Notes: generated from the letters alone by a model not told the origin. DNA of 64,000 nucleotides from Nitrogeniibacter mangrovi (GCF_010983895.1 NZ_CP048836.1:2046001-2110000), one strand, 5' to 3'; positions 46,156 to 61,744 are shown, counted from the first letter of the stretch. Program-made: numbers and translations.

Positions 46156-46161
46156 ATAATT
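46156..46161 (+). promoter_or_regulatory. purL -10 element
   Basis: A perfect TATAAT 70 bp before the purL ATG. The -35 region is not recognisable at normal spacing. I see no PurR-like palindrome by eye. Confidence 0.5.
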
Positions 46162-46230
46162 CCGCCTTTGTTTCCGTGCCCGTCCGACCCGTCGGCCCGG
46201 CGCGCCATCACGCCCTTCCTGTCGATCAAG

Positions 46231-49200
46231 ATGACCGAAATCCTCACGCTTCGTGGCGCCCCCGCGCTGACGGCGCCCCGGCTGGCCCGCCTGGGCAAGA
46301 CCCTGGCTGACATCGTCCCCCGTTTTCAAGGGGTTCAGGCCGAGTTCCTGTACTTCGTCGAACTGAACGCACCGCTCGACGATGCCGCCCGCGCCCGCCT
46401 GGTCGATCTGCTCGACGCCCACCCGGTGACGCCCGACGTGCCGACGGGCACGCTGTTGCTGGTGACCCCGCGCCTGGGCACCATCTCGCCCTGGTCGTCC
46501 AAGGCCACCGACATCGCGCACCAGTGCGGCTTCGAGGCCATCGTGCGCATCGAGCGGGGCATCGCCTATTACGTGGCCGCCAAGGGAGATCTGGCCGCCC
46601 GTCGCGCCGCGCTGCTGCCGGCGCTGCACGATCGCATGACCGAGTCGGTGCTCGCCACCCCCGACGAGGCCGGCGCGCTGTTCGCGCATTACGCGCCACA
46701 ACCGCTCACCACGGTGGACATCCTCGGCGCCGGGCGCGCAGCGCTGGTGGCCGCCAACACCGCGCTGGGCCTGGCGCTGTCGGACGACGAGATCGACTAT
46801 CTGGTCGACAACTTCACCCGCATCGAACGCAACCCGACCGATGTGGAGCTGATGATGTTCGCCCAGGCCAATTCCGAGCATTGCCGCCACAAGATCTTCA
46901 ACGCCGACTGGGTGATCGACCATCGCCCCATGGACAAGAGCCTGTTCGGCATGATCCGCGAGACCCATCAGGCCCAACCGGAAGGCACCGTGGTGGCCTA
47001 TTCGGACAATGCCTCGGTCATCGCCGGGGCCGAAGTCGACACCCTGTATCCGGACGCCGATGGCCGCTGGGCCTTCCGCTCCGAGCTGACCCACATCCTC
47101 GCCAAGGTCGAGACCCACAATCACCCGACGGCCATCTCGCCGTTCCCGGGCGCCGCCACCGGCTCCGGCGGCGAGATCCGCGACGAGGGCGCCACCGGGC
47201 GCGGATCGCGCCCCAAGGCCGGTCTGGCCGGCTTCTCGGTGTCCAATCTGGAGATCCCCGAGTTCACCCAGCCCTGGGAAAAGGCCTACGGGCGCCCCGA
47301 GCGGATCGCCTCGGCGCTGGAGATCATGATCGAGGGGCCGATCGGCGCCGCCGCCTTCAACAACGAGTTCGGCCGTCCCAACCTGACCGGCTACTTCCGC
47401 ACCTTCGAGCAGGACGTGCAGGGCGAGGTGCGCGGCTACCACAAGCCGATCATGATCGCCGGCGGCCTGGGCAACATCCAGGCGGCGCAGTCGCACAAGG
47501 AGAAGTTCGCCCCCGGCACCCTGCTGATCCAGCTCGGCGGCCCGGGCATGCTCATCGGCCTGGGCGGCGGCGCGGCCTCGAGCATGACCACCGGCACCAA
47601 CACCGCCGATCTGGACTTCGCCTCGGTGCAGCGCGGCAACCCCGAGATCCAGCGCCGCTGCCAGGAGGTCATCGACCGCTGCTGGCAGATGGGCGAGCGC
47701 AACCCCATCCTGTCGATCCACGACGTCGGCGCCGGCGGCCTCTCCAACGCCATGCCCGAGCTGGCCGAATCGGCCGACCTCGGCGCGCGCTTCGAGCTGC
47801 GCGAGATCCACATCGAGGAGCCGGGCATGAGCCCGCGCGAGATCTGGTGCAACGAGTCCCAGGAACGCTACGTGCTGGCCATCGCGCCGGACGATCTAGA
47901 CCTGTTCCGCGCCCTGTGCGAACGTGAGCGCTGTCCCTTCGCCGTGGTGGGCGAAGCGACCGCCGACGGTCACCTGACCGTCACCGACCGCCAGTTCGAC
48001 AACCAGCCGGTGGACATGGAAATGCAGGTGCTGCTCGGCAAACCGCCGAAGATGACCCGCAACGTGTCGCGCCGCGCCGTGCATCTGCCGCCCTTCGACG
48101 TCACCGACATCGACCTGGACGACGCCTGCCGCCGCGTGCTGCGGGTACCGTCGGTCGCGTCCAAGCAGTTCCTCATCACCATCGGCGATCGCAGCGTCGG
48201 CGGCCTGACCGCCCGCGACCAGATGGTCGGCCCGTGGCAGGTGCCGGTGGCGGACGTGGCGGTCACGTCGATGAGTTTCCACGGCCACCTCGGCGAAGCC
48301 TTCGCCATGGGCGAGCGCACGCCGGTGGCCTGCATCGACGCGCCCGCCAGCGGCCGCATGGCCATCGGCGAGGCGATCACCAACCTGGCCGCCGCCGACG
48401 TGGCCGACATCAGGCAGGTGAAGCTGTCGGCCAACTGGATGGCGGCGGCGGGGCATCGCGGCGAGGACGCCAACCTCTACGACACCGTGAGCGCGGTCTC
48501 CGCCTTCTGCCAGCAGGCCGGCCTGTCGATCCCGGTGGGCAAGGACTCGCTGTCCATGAAGACCGCGTGGGACGAGCAGGGCGAACAGAAGCAGGTGATC
48601 TCACCGTTGTCGCTGATCGTCACCGCCTTCGCGCCGGTGCAGGACGTGCGCCGCACGCTCACGCCGCAGCTGTCGCTGGCCCACGAAGACACCGAACTGC
48701 TGCTGATCGATCTGGGCAACAACGAGAACCGCCTCGGCGGCTCGGCCCTCACCCAGGCGTACGGGTCGGTGGGCGAGCATGCGCCCGACGCCGATCCGGC
48801 GCAGGTGGCGACCTTCTTCGAGATCGTCCAGCGCCTGCGCGCCGAAGACCTGATCCTCGCCTATCACGACCGCGGCGACGGCGGCCTGTGGGCCACCGTG
48901 TGCGAGATGGCCTTCGCCTCGCGCTGCGGCATCTCCCTGGTACTCGACACGGTCTGCTACGACCGCTGGGCGAACGACGTGGACGGCCTCGAGAAGCGCC
49001 CCGACACGCTCAAGGGCCGCTTCAACGACAAGGCTTTCGCCGGGCTGTTCGCCGAAGAACTCGGTGCCGTCATCCAGATCCGCCGCGAGGACCGCGCGCG
49101 CATCACCGAACCCCTGCGCGAGGCCGGGCTCACCTACCATTTCATCGGCGAGCCCAACGACAAGGACGAACTGCGCGTGTGGCGCAACGCCAAGCTGCTG

Positions 49201-50154
49201 TTCGGGGCGCCGCGTGCCGAGCTGATGCAGACCTGGGCGGAAACCAGCTACCACATCGCCCGTCTGCGCGACGACGCCATCAGCGTCGACGAGGAATTCG
49301 CCACCCTGGCCGAAGCGGACGATCCGGGGCTGTCGGTGCGACTGAGCTTCGATCCCGCCGAGGACGTGGCCGCGCCGATGATCGCTACTGGCGCCCGCCC
49401 GCGCATCGCCATCCTGCGCGAGCAGGGCGTCAATTCCCATGTGGAGATGGCGGCGGCCTTCGCACGTGCCGGCTTCGAGCCCTTCGACGTGCACATGTCC
49501 GACCTGCAGGCCGGCCGCGTGACGCTCGCCGACTTCACGGGGCTGGCCGCTTGCGGCGGCTTCTCCTACGGCGACGTGCTCGGCGCCGGGCAGGGCTGGG
49601 CCAAGTCCATTCTGTTCAACCCGGCGCTCTACGAGCAGTTCAGCGCCTTCTTCCAGCGTCCCGACAGCTTCGCGCTGGGGGTATGCAATGGCTGCCAGAT
49701 GATGTCGCATCTGGCACCGATCATCCCGGGTGCCGAATTCTGGCCGACCTTCCATCGCAACCGCAGCGAACAGTTCGAGGCGCGCTTCAGCCTGGTGGAG
49801 GTGCTCGACAGCCCGTCGATCTTCTTCGACGGCATGGCTGGCAGCCACATGCCCATCGTGGTCTCTCATGGTGAAGGTCGGGCGGTGTTCCGCGACGACG
49901 CCATCGAGCAGGTCTCGCGCGCGGTGCGCTACATCGATCCTCACGGCAAGCCGGCCAGCACCTATCCGCGCAACCCGAACGGCTCGCCCGAGGGCATCAC
50001 CGGCGTGACGACGGCCGACGGCCGCTTCACGATCATGATGCCGCACCCGGAGCGCACTTTCAGGACCGTGCAGATGTCCTGGGCGCCAGAGACGCTGGGC
50101 GAGGATTCGCCCTGGATGCGCATGTTCCGCAACGCCCGCCGCTGGATCGGATGA
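46231..50154 (+). CDS. purL: Phosphoribosylformylglycinamidine synthase, large single-chain type
   Basis: PurL (FGAM synthase) carries out the fourth step of purine synthesis: FGAR, glutamine and ATP to FGAM. The 1307-residue protein is the proteobacterial single-chain form with all parts. These are an N-terminal domain, two AIRS-type synthetase halves ([20 protein letters not shown] at about residues 294-313 marks the ATP site), and a C-terminal glutamine amidotransferase domain. The last has nucleophile Cys in [13 protein letters not shown] and the His/Glu of MMPHPERTF. The ATG at 46231 follows the promoter at sensible spacing; the longer in-frame extension upstream overlaps the divergent PAP2 gene and is not family-like. 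Confidence 0.97.
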   Translation: MTEILTLRGAPALTAPRLARLGKTLADIVPRFQGVQAEFLYFVELNAPLDDAARARLVDLLDAHPVTPDVPTGTLLLVTPRLGTISPWSSKATDIAHQCGFEAIVRIERGIAYYVAAKGDLAARRAALLPALHDRMTESVLATPDEAGALFAHYAPQPLTTVDILGAGRAALVAANTALGLALSDDEIDYLVDNFTRIERNPTDVELMMFAQANSEHCRHKIFNADWVIDHRPMDKSLFGMIRETHQAQPEGTVVAYSDNASVIAGAEVDTLYPDADGRWAFRSELTHILAKVETHNHPTAISPFPGAATGSGGEIRDEGATGRGSRPKAGLAGFSVSNLEIPEFTQPWEKAYGRPERIASALEIMIEGPIGAAAFNNEFGRPNLTGYFRTFEQDVQGEVRGYHKPIMIAGGLGNIQAAQSHKEKFAPGTLLIQLGGPGMLIGLGGGAASSMTTGTNTADLDFASVQRGNPEIQRRCQEVIDRCWQMGERNPILSIHDVGAGGLSNAMPELAESADLGARFELREIHIEEPGMSPREIWCNESQERYVLAIAPDDLDLFRALCERERCPFAVVGEATADGHLTVTDRQFDNQPVDMEMQVLLGKPPKMTRNVSRRAVHLPPFDVTDIDLDDACRRVLRVPSVASKQFLITIGDRSVGGLTARDQMVGPWQVPVADVAVTSMSFHGHLGEAFAMGERTPVACIDAPASGRMAIGEAITNLAAADVADIRQVKLSANWMAAAGHRGEDANLYDTVSAVSAFCQQAGLSIPVGKDSLSMKTAWDEQGEQKQVISPLSLIVTAFAPVQDVRRTLTPQLSLAHEDTELLLIDLGNNENRLGGSALTQAYGSVGEHAPDADPAQVATFFEIVQRLRAEDLILAYHDRGDGGLWATVCEMAFASRCGISLVLDTVCYDRWANDVDGLEKRPDTLKGRFNDKAFAGLFAEELGAVIQIRREDRARITEPLREAGLTYHFIGEPNDKDELRVWRNAKLLFGAPRAELMQTWAETSYHIARLRDDAISVDEEFATLAEADDPGLSVRLSFDPAEDVAAPMIATGARPRIAILREQGVNSHVEMAAAFARAGFEPFDVHMSDLQAGRVTLADFTGLAACGGFSYGDVLGAGQGWAKSILFNPALYEQFSAFFQRPDSFALGVCNGCQMMSHLAPIIPGAEFWPTFHRNRSEQFEARFSLVEVLDSPSIFFDGMAGSHMPIVVSHGEGRAVFRDDAIEQVSRAVRYIDPHGKPASTYPRNPNGSPEGITGVTTADGRFTIMMPHPERTFRTVQMSWAPETLGEDSPWMRMFRNARRWIG

Positions 50155-50172
50155 GCGTCGCCGCAACACACG

Positions 50173-50197
50173 AAAAAGGCGCCACGGGCGCCTTTTT
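50173..50197. terminator. Bidirectional Rho-independent terminator
   Basis: AAAAAGGCGCC / GGCGCCTTTTT with a 3-base loop gives a T-tract on both strands. It serves purL on the plus strand and the IalB-family gene on the minus strand. Confidence 0.92.
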
Positions 50198-50221
50198 TGT
50201 TGCCGCCTCTGCGGGGCGGGC

Positions 50222-50740
50222 TTACTTCGTCAGTGCGTCGAGGGCGGCACTCAAGCCCTTGAGCGAGACCGGCACATCGACCGCCTGCCGCTGCAGATTG
50301 GCAAAACTGATGTGCGCCTGGCTGCCGCCACGCAGCGATTTGAGCAATGCCGCGTCGATCTTCACGCCGGCCTGACAGCCGTTCTGGGCGCACACGTTGT
50401 AGGGCACGCGCAGCGGCTCGCCGTCGTCGACCTTGATCTGGATACCGGCCTGCAGGGCCACGCCGAGCGGCACGGTGAGGATCGCCACCGGCTCGGTCTG
50501 CTTGGGCGGATAGCCGATGGCCATGTGCACGATGGGCTTCTTGGTGTCTTTCATCGACACCAGCTGATAGGCGTGACAGAGCTCCGCCGGCGCGCCCTTG
50601 GGCTGTTCGCACTGGATGCGCCAGTCCTTGAAGGTGTCGCCCGACTTGGCCGCCCGGGAGGCGGCCGGAACAAGGGCGAGGGCGGCCAGCGCAGCACACG
50701 CGAGCACATGACGATACGACGGGGTGGATATGGTCGGCAC
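50222..50740 (-). CDS. IalB (invasion-associated locus B) family exported protein
   Basis: A 172-residue exported protein of the IalB type. It starts at GTG 50740, decided by an excellent AAGGAGG ribosome-binding site five bases upstream. The signal peptide (VLACAALAALALVPAASRA) is cut near residue 31. The mature part has DTFKDWRIQCEQPKG and Cys pairs at CEQP...LCH and CAQNGC, consistent with periplasmic disulfides, and the common KGLSAALDAL tail. The family was named in Bartonella, but most members are in free-living bacteria and their role is unknown. It lies behind the ETF-QO gene, 53 bp away, on the same strand. Confidence 0.87.
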   Translation of the reverse strand: MPTISTPSYRHVLACAALAALALVPAASRAAKSGDTFKDWRIQCEQPKGAPAELCHAYQLVSMKDTKKPIVHMAIGYPPKQTEPVAILTVPLGVALQAGIQIKVDDGEPLRVPYNVCAQNGCQAGVKIDAALLKSLRGGSQAHISFANLQRQAVDVPVSLKGLSAALDALTK

Positions 50741-50793
50741 CCGATCCTCCTTGGCGTTTGTGAGCGGGGCGGGCCGATGCCCGCCGGTCCATT

Positions 50794-52437
50794 CTACATG
50801 CCCTGGTAGATCGGTCCCTCGCCCCCCTGGGGCACCACCCAGTTGATGTTCTGGGTCGGATCCTTGATATCGCAGGTCTTGCAGTGCACACAGTTCTGCG
50901 CATTGATCTGCAGGCGCGGGTTGGCGCCGCCCTCGTCGCGCACGATCTCGTACACCCCGGCCGGGCAGTAGCGCTGCTCGGGCGCGTCGAACTGCGCCAG
51001 GTTCACCTCGATGGCCACTTCCGGATTCTTGAGTTGCAGGTGGCAGGGCTGCTCCTCTTCGTGGTTGGTGTTCGACAGGAACACCGAGGAGAGCCGGTCG
51101 AAGCTCAGCGTGCCGTCCGGTTTCGGATAGTCGATCGGAGTGCATTCGGCCGCCGGCTTCAGCGCGGTGTGATCGGCGCTGTTGTGCAGCGTCCACGGCA
51201 CCTTGCCGCCGAACAGCTTCTGGTCGATGCCGAACAGCAGCGAGCCCAGGTATAGGCCCTTCTTCATGTAGGGCTTGAAGTTGCGCGTCTTGTGCAGTTC
51301 TGCGTGCAGCCAGCTGTTGCGGAAGGCTTCCGGGTAAACCGTCAGCTCATCGCGTTCCCGGCTTTCGGCCAGCGCGGCGAAGGCCGCCTCCGCGGCCAGC
51401 ATGCCGCTCTTGATGGCCGCATGGCTGCCCTTGATACGCGCGGCGTTGAGGAAGCCGGCATCGTCGCCGATGAGGCCGCCGCCCGGGAAGCTCAGCTTGG
51501 GCAGGCTCTGCAGCCCGCCGGCGGCGATGGCGCGGGCACCATAAGCCAGCCGCTTGCCGCCTTCGATGTAGCCCCGGATCATCGGATGGGTCTTGTAGCG
51601 CTGGAATTCCTCGAAGGGCGACAGATACGGGTTGGTGTAATTCAGCCCCACCACGTAGCCGATGGCCACCAGATTGTCTTCCAGGTGATAGACGAAACCG
51701 CCGCCGTAGGTGGCGTTGTCCATGGGCCAGCCGGCGGTGTGCACCACCAGACCCGACCGGTGTGCCTCGGCGGGCACCTCCCACAACTCCTTGATGCCGA
51801 TGCCGTAGGTTTGCGGGTCGGCGTCCTTGCGCAGTTCGAAATGGGCTTCGAGCTGTTTGCCCAGATGGCCACGACAGCCTTCCGCGAACAGGGTGTACTT
51901 GGCATGCAGCTCCATGCCGGGCTGGTAGTTGGGGCCCTGCTCGCCCTCGCGGGTCAGGCCCATGTCGCCGGTGGCCACGCCCTTGACCGCGCCCGCCTCG
52001 TCGAACAGGAGCTCGGCCCCGGCAAAGCCCGGATAGACCTCGACGCCCAGCGCCTCGGCCTGTTCGCCGAGCCACTTGACCACGTTGCCCAGGCGCACGA
52101 TGTAGTTGCCGTGATTGACGAAGCAGTCCGGCAGCAGGGCGTTGGGCAGGGCGCGACCGCCGGTCTCGGACAGGAACAGGACCTTGTCTTCGCTGACCTC
52201 GGTGTTCAGGGGCGCGCCCATGGCCTTCCAGTCGGGCAGCAGTTCGGTGAGCGCGCGCGGGTCCATCACCGCGCCCGAGAGGATGTGCGCCCCGATCTCG
52301 GCCGCCTTCTCGATGAGGCACACCGACAGTTCGGTACCCGCCGCGTCGGCCAGCTGCTTGAGCCGGATCGCCGCCGCCAGCCCGGCCGGGCCGCCGCCGA
52401 CGATCAGGATGTCGAACTCCATCGATTCGCGTTCCAT
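50794..52437 (-). CDS. Electron transfer flavoprotein-ubiquinone oxidoreductase
   Basis: ETF-QO is a membrane-associated flavoprotein that passes electrons from acyl-CoA dehydrogenases, via ETF, to ubiquinone. The 547-residue length is typical. It begins with the FAD motif ILIVGGGPAGLAAAIRL at about residues 10-26. The C-terminal 4Fe-4S domain contains RYCPAGVYE and INAQNCVHCKTCDIKDP, supplying the cluster cysteines. The ATG at 52437 has an AAGGAG ribosome-binding site. It is divergent from the thioesterase/acetoacetyl-CoA synthetase genes across a palindromic operator, which suggests shared control of fatty-acid or branched-chain acyl-CoA catabolism. Confidence 0.96.
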   Translation of the reverse strand: MERESMEFDILIVGGGPAGLAAAIRLKQLADAAGTELSVCLIEKAAEIGAHILSGAVMDPRALTELLPDWKAMGAPLNTEVSEDKVLFLSETGGRALPNALLPDCFVNHGNYIVRLGNVVKWLGEQAEALGVEVYPGFAGAELLFDEAGAVKGVATGDMGLTREGEQGPNYQPGMELHAKYTLFAEGCRGHLGKQLEAHFELRKDADPQTYGIGIKELWEVPAEAHRSGLVVHTAGWPMDNATYGGGFVYHLEDNLVAIGYVVGLNYTNPYLSPFEEFQRYKTHPMIRGYIEGGKRLAYGARAIAAGGLQSLPKLSFPGGGLIGDDAGFLNAARIKGSHAAIKSGMLAAEAAFAALAESRERDELTVYPEAFRNSWLHAELHKTRNFKPYMKKGLYLGSLLFGIDQKLFGGKVPWTLHNSADHTALKPAAECTPIDYPKPDGTLSFDRLSSVFLSNTNHEEEQPCHLQLKNPEVAIEVNLAQFDAPEQRYCPAGVYEIVRDEGGANPRLQINAQNCVHCKTCDIKDPTQNINWVVPQGGEGPIYQGM

Positions 52438-52530
52438 TGTGTTCTCCTTCACCGTGTCCGTTATTGTCGGGTCGATCCCATTCTCGTCCGATGCACCCAA
52501 GCGTACCCTGTCTCTCGAACGCCGCTGGCG

Positions 52531-52559
52531 TTGCACGATAACATACGCTGGCGTATGTT
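52531..52559 (+). promoter_or_regulatory. Promoter of the thioesterase operon
   Basis: TTGCAC (52531-52536), a 17-bp spacer and TATGTT (52554-52559). The -10 lies inside the palindrome, so a bound repressor would block RNA polymerase directly. Confidence 0.6.
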
Positions 52560-52560
52560 A
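52539..52560. promoter_or_regulatory. 22-bp palindromic operator between ETF-QO and thioesterase genes
   Basis: Perfect 10-bp arms (TAACATACGC and its complement) flank a 2-bp centre. Size and symmetry suit a TetR-type repressor dimer. The regulator is not encoded in the window. Confidence 0.75.
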
Positions 52561-52604
52561 CTGCATCCGCTCCGATGATGAGAATAGCAAACGAGGACAC
52601 CGCA

Positions 52605-53018
52605 ATGACCGAGCCCCGACGCACGCTGCTGCACACCTCGACGATCCCGGTCCGCTGGGGCGACATGGATGCCTATGCGCATGTGAACAACACCATCTAC
52701 TTCCGCTACTGCGAGCAGGCGCGGGTGGAGTGGATCGAGGCCATGGGCTATCCGGTGCTGACCGAAGCGGGAACCGGGCCGGTGATCATCAACGCCGCGT
52801 GCACCTTTCTCATCCCGATCACCTATCCGGCCACCGTGATCGTGCGCCTCTACGCCGGCGAACCCGGGCGCAGCAGCGTGATGACCTGGTACGACATCCG
52901 CACCGAGGGCGACGATCGCCTCTTTGCCGAGGGCTCGGCGAAGGTGGTGTGGATGGATCACGAGAGCGGAAAATCGGTCCCGTTGCCGGACGCATTGCGC
53001 CAGACCCTGGTGGTCTGA
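52605..53018 (+). CDS. Acyl-CoA thioesterase, 4-hydroxybenzoyl-CoA thioesterase family
   Basis: A 137-residue hot-dog-fold thioesterase that hydrolyses an acyl-CoA. The active-site signature VRWGDMDAYAHVNNTIYFRY at about residues 17-36 includes the catalytic Asp and the helix-start His-Val-Asn-Asn. The ATG at 52605 is preferred to 52575 because the promoter would leave the earlier ATG with almost no leader, and a GAGG element precedes the later one. It is the first gene of a run with acetoacetyl-CoA synthetase and an isochorismatase-like gene, so it may relieve CoA trapping during acyl-CoA breakdown. The substrate is not known. Confidence 0.9.
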   Translation: MTEPRRTLLHTSTIPVRWGDMDAYAHVNNTIYFRYCEQARVEWIEAMGYPVLTEAGTGPVIINAACTFLIPITYPATVIVRLYAGEPGRSSVMTWYDIRTEGDDRLFAEGSAKVVWMDHESGKSVPLPDALRQTLVV

Positions 53019-53065
53019 ACCCGATGCAGAGAACACAATAAGACACCACGAGGAGAGGCAAGACG

Positions 53066-55035
<1,970 letters not shown>

Positions 55036-55039
<4 letters not shown>

Positions 55040-55599
55040 ACGCCACCGGAAGTCTCGATCTGATCGACCGGCACCGCAGCACGCTGCTGCTCATCGATCT
55101 GCAGGAACGCCTGTATCCCGCCATTGACGAGGGCGCCTCGGTGCTGGACAACGATCTCGCACTGGTGCGCTGCGCCGCGCAACTCGGCGTGCCGTGTGTC
55201 ATTTCCGAACAATATCCGCAGGGGCTCGGCCCGTCGGTCGCGGCGCTGCGCGAGGCCGCGCCCGACGCCCGGGTCGTGCACAAGACCCACTTTTCCTGCG
55301 TTGCCGAAGGCTGCCTGACGCAGACGGCGGTCGATGCGCGCCCGCAGGTCGTCGTCGGCGGCACCGAAGCCCATGTGTGCGTGCTGCAGACCGTGCTCGA
55401 TCTGCTCGCCATCGGCAAGACGGTGTTCGTGGTCGCTGACGGAATCGGCTCGCGGACGCCGCAGAACAAGGCCCTGGCCATCGAGCGCATGCGTTCGGCA
55501 GGCGCCCGGATCGTCTCGCGCGAGATGGTGTTGTTCGAATGGCTGCGCGAGGCGGCCAGCGACGAGTTCCGGCGCATCAACCGCGAGTTCATCCGCTGA
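55036..55599 (+). CDS. Isochorismatase-family cysteine hydrolase
   Basis: A 187-residue hydrolase of the isochorismatase-like fold. The catalytic triad is visible: Asp in [12 protein letters not shown], Lys in [10 protein letters not shown] and Cys in [12 protein letters not shown]. The compact size and sequence resemble the YcaC/ISOC-domain group; true isochorismatase activity is not implied, and the substrate is unknown. The ATG overlaps the stop of the acetoacetyl-CoA synthetase gene (ATGA), so it belongs to the same operon. Confidence 0.9.
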
Positions 55600-55733
55600 G
55601 GCGTGCCGTGGCGCAGCGGGGCGCTCCGTACGTTTGGGCGACCGGGGCATGCCGTTGATTCCGGGCGGTTTTTCGCCAGCGTGCTGCTCGCTCGGGAGCA
55701 CTCACGGTCGCGACGGGCACGGATGCGTCCGCG

Positions 55734-58261
<2,528 letters not shown>

Positions 58262-58293
58262 GCCCGCCTCAAACCGATACTTCAATCATCTAG

Positions 58294-59601
<1,308 letters not shown>

Positions 59602-59656
59602 GCGGCGAGGCATGCATCACCGGTCCGCTGCGACAGTGGCCGGTGTCCCCCGTTTG

Positions 59657-59683
59657 CGGGCCGGCCTGACGCCGGCCCGTTTT
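59657..59683 (+). terminator. Terminator-like hairpin between eno and ftsB
   Basis: CGGGCCGGC / GCCGGCCCG with a 5-base loop is followed by only four T. It probably reduces rather than abolishes read-through into ftsB, since no separate ftsB promoter is evident. Confidence 0.65.
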
Positions 59684-59694
59684 GACCCTTCGAC

Positions 59695-59970
59695 ATGCGC
59701 TGGCCGATCCTGATCCTGCTCCTGCTGGTGATCGTGCTCCAATACCCGCTGTGGTTCGGTAAGGGGGGATGGTTTCGCGTCTGGGAAGCGGATCGCGACC
59801 TGGCCGAGCAGAAGGCCGTCAACCAGAAACTCGAGCAGCGCAACGCCAGCCTCGAAGCCGAAATCCGCGACCTCAAGACCGGCAACGAGGCCATCGAGGA
59901 GCGCGCCCGCTATGAACTCGGGCTGACCAAACCCGACGAAGTCTTCGTCCAGGTGCCGCAGAAGCGCTGA
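59695..59970 (+). CDS. ftsB: Cell division protein FtsB
   Basis: FtsB is a small bitopic protein that joins FtsL and FtsQ at the division septum. The 91-residue product has one N-terminal membrane helix (ILILLLLVIVLQYPLWFG, about residues 5-22), then a coiled coil (residues 33-68) with heptads such as NQKLEQRNASLEAEIRDL. It ends with the conserved IEERARYELGLTKPDEVFVQ. Size, position after eno and motif pattern agree with the family. It is convergent with the CBS-domain gene 8 bp away. Confidence 0.94.
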   Translation: MRWPILILLLLVIVLQYPLWFGKGGWFRVWEADRDLAEQKAVNQKLEQRNASLEAEIRDLKTGNEAIEERARYELGLTKPDEVFVQVPQKR

Positions 59971-59978
59971 GCCACCGC

Positions 59979-60410
59979 CTACAGCGCCACATGGATGTCG
60001 TCGCGGCGCGCCAGCTCGCTTTCGAAGTCCACCAGCTCCAATCCCAGCGCATCGCGCGCGGACACCATGCCGACCACCCGCCCGTTGTCGACGACAGGCA
60101 CATGCCGGTAGCCGCCTTCATGCATCATGTGCAGCGCATGGCCGAGAGGCCGGTCGGGCGTGATGGTCACCGGATCCGGGGTCATGACCTGCGCCAGGCA
60201 CACGGCATCGGCCGCCAGATTGCTGGCAAGCACCCGGGTCAGCCCGTCCCGCTCGGTAAAGATGCCCAGCAGCTCGTCCTTGTCCACCACCATGATCGCG
60301 CCGACCTTCGCGGCGTTCATGCGCGCGGCCGCCTCGACCACCGTCAGTTCCGGCAAGCCGGTGACGATCTGTTTTCCGGCGATGACGTCGCGAATCAGGC
60401 GTGCGGGCAT
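59979..60410 (-). CDS. CBS domain-containing protein
   Basis: A 143-residue protein made of two CBS domains in tandem (about residues 8-65 and 75-130). Each ends in the typical strand-helix unit, for example KVGAIMVVDKDELLGIFTERD and GYRHVPVVDNGRVVGMVSARD. Stand-alone CBS pairs usually bind adenosyl nucleotides and act as regulatory or redox-linked modules. No catalytic domain is present. It starts 19 bp after the NlpC/P60 gene and may be co-transcribed with it. The partner is unknown. Confidence 0.92.
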   Translation of the reverse strand: MPARLIRDVIAGKQIVTGLPELTVVEAAARMNAAKVGAIMVVDKDELLGIFTERDGLTRVLASNLAADAVCLAQVMTPDPVTITPDRPLGHALHMMHEGGYRHVPVVDNGRVVGMVSARDALGLELVDFESELARRDDIHVAL

Positions 60411-60429
60411 GGATGGGGTTCTCCAGGCG

Positions 60430-60939
60430 TCAAATGGCGGGCAAAAGGGTGCGCGCACCATCGAAGCGGGTTGAAAAATAGCGGTTCGAGAGGCGGTCGA
60501 TGCGCACCGAGCCGTTGCTGCTCGGCGCGTGGATGAAACGTCCTTCGCCCAGGTAGATGCCCATGTGCGAATGGCGTCGGTTGAGCGTATTGAAGAACAC
60601 CAGATCACCCGGTTGCAAGGCGTCACGGCGGATCGGGCGGGTTTGCGCGGCGATCTGGGCCGCATTGTGCGGGAGCCGTTGTCCGCTGACCTGCTCGACG
60701 ATGTACGACACCATCCCGCTGCAATCGAGCCCGGCTTCGGGATTGCGACCGCCGAAACGATAGCCGGTCCCGATGAGGCCGTACGCGTACAGCACGACCT
60801 GTTCGGCCTCGTCCGCCGAGCTCAGGCTGACGAAGTGCCTGCCGGCGACCGGCGCATCGGCGTCGATCACCGGGGCACTCGAACACCCCGCCAGCAAGGA
60901 CAGCAGTGCGACAAGCGGAATGACCAGGAATCGACGCAT
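60430..60939 (-). CDS. NlpC/P60 family lipoprotein
   Basis: A 169-residue lipoprotein with the lipobox LLAGC (Cys at residue 19), anchored probably in the outer membrane. It has a C-terminal NlpC/P60 cysteine peptidase domain. The nucleophile Cys is in AGLDCSGMVSYIVEQ, the His in RRHSHMGIYLGEGRFIHAPS, and a third polar residue in the following strand, so it is probably an active cell-wall peptidase of the MepS/Spr type. It lies 50 bp downstream of dtd on the same strand. Confidence 0.94.
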   Translation of the reverse strand: MRRFLVIPLVALLSLLAGCSSAPVIDADAPVAGRHFVSLSSADEAEQVVLYAYGLIGTGYRFGGRNPEAGLDCSGMVSYIVEQVSGQRLPHNAAQIAAQTRPIRRDALQPGDLVFFNTLNRRHSHMGIYLGEGRFIHAPSSNGSVRIDRLSNRYFSTRFDGARTLLPAI

Positions 60940-60989
60940 GGCAGGACGGCACGGACGGCGGAACAGCGCCTAGCGTAACGCAGCCGCCC

Positions 60990-61427
60990 TCAGGCTTCCA
61001 GCCAGAATGTGACCGGCCCCTGATTGGTGAGGCTCACGGCCATGTCTGCGCCGAAGCGCCCGCTGGCGACGAAGGGATGACGCGCCCGGGCGCGGGCGCA
61101 CAGATCGTCGAACAGCTCGGCCGCGCGCTCGGGCGGCGCGGCGGTGCTGAAGCCCGGGCGTGTCCCCTTGCGGGTATCGGCCGCCAGGGTGAACTGGGGC
61201 ACCAGCAGCAGGCCGCCGCCGGTGTCGACCAGCGACCGGTTCATGCGTCCGGCGTCGTCCGCAAAGACCCGGTAACCGAGCAGGCGCTCGAGCATTCTTT
61301 CGCAGCGGGCCGGGTCGTCATCCGGCTGCACGCCGATCAGCGCCAGCAGGCCGGCGTCGATGCGTCCGACCGTCTCGCCGGCGACGACCACCGAGGCATG
61401 ACTCACCCGCTGGATGAGCGCAATCAC
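60990..61427 (-). CDS. dtd: D-aminoacyl-tRNA deacylase
   Basis: Dtd removes D-amino acids wrongly attached to tRNA. The 145-residue length is standard. It begins MIALIQRVSHASVVVAGETV, has the C-terminal Gly-cisPro-type motif in NQGPVTFWLEA, and the central motif reads PQFTLAADT where E. coli has SQFTL. Similar Pro variants occur, as I recall, in other betaproteobacteria, so activity is likely kept. Its ATG overlaps the stop of the upstream small exported-protein gene (ATGA), giving an unusual pairing of an envelope gene with a tRNA-proofreading gene. Confidence 0.95.
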   Translation of the reverse strand: MIALIQRVSHASVVVAGETVGRIDAGLLALIGVQPDDDPARCERMLERLLGYRVFADDAGRMNRSLVDTGGGLLLVPQFTLAADTRKGTRPGFSTAAPPERAAELFDDLCARARARHPFVASGRFGADMAVSLTNQGPVTFWLEA

Positions 61428-61744
61428 GTCCGCTGGAGCAGGGTGCGGCAGCGGACGACCTCGGTGCTGCCGGCACGCAGCAGCTCGACCCCGCTGTCCT
61501 GCACGCGAAGCTGCAACGACTGGCCCAGGAACTGGTGCGGTTCGTCCCCCGCCTGCAACGTGAAGATGCCGGTCCCGGTGCGGATGCGCAGGGTGTCACC
61601 GGTGTTGGCGACCGTCAGGCGTTCGCCGTCGGTGCAGACGAACTCGGTCGACGCCGGGGCGGGAGAGGAGACGGCCAGGCCGATGCCGGCGCCGATGATG
61701 CCGGACAGCACGAGCAGTCCGGACACGAGACGGGGGTGTTTCAT
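61424..61744 (-). CDS. Small exported protein, possibly MliC-like
   Basis: A 106-residue protein with an N-terminal membrane/signal segment (LVSGLLVLSGIIGAGIGLAV). A small beta-rich domain follows, containing FVCTDGERLTVANTGD and ending EVVRCRTLL, with two cysteines placed to form a disulfide. The pattern of a Cys near the start, alternating strands and a Cys near the end recalls the MliC/PliC lysozyme-inhibitor fold, but similarity is weak and this is a guess. It overlaps both neighbours by ATGA junctions, lying between the SIMPL gene and dtd. Confidence 0.7.
   Translation of the reverse strand: MKHPRLVSGLLVLSGIIGAGIGLAVSSPAPASTEFVCTDGERLTVANTGDTLRIRTGTGIFTLQAGDEPHQFLGQSLQLRVQDSGVELLRAGSTEVVRCRTLLQRT

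Noticed and set aside
45955-46230. N-terminal extension of purL in the same frame
   Set aside because: It overlaps the divergent PAP2 gene and the likely promoter, and is not similar to PurL N-termini.
60990-61427. Pro in place of Ser in the SQFTL motif of Dtd as a sign of lost activity
   Set aside because: The same PQFTL variant is, as I recall, found in other betaproteobacterial Dtd proteins, and all other motifs are intact.
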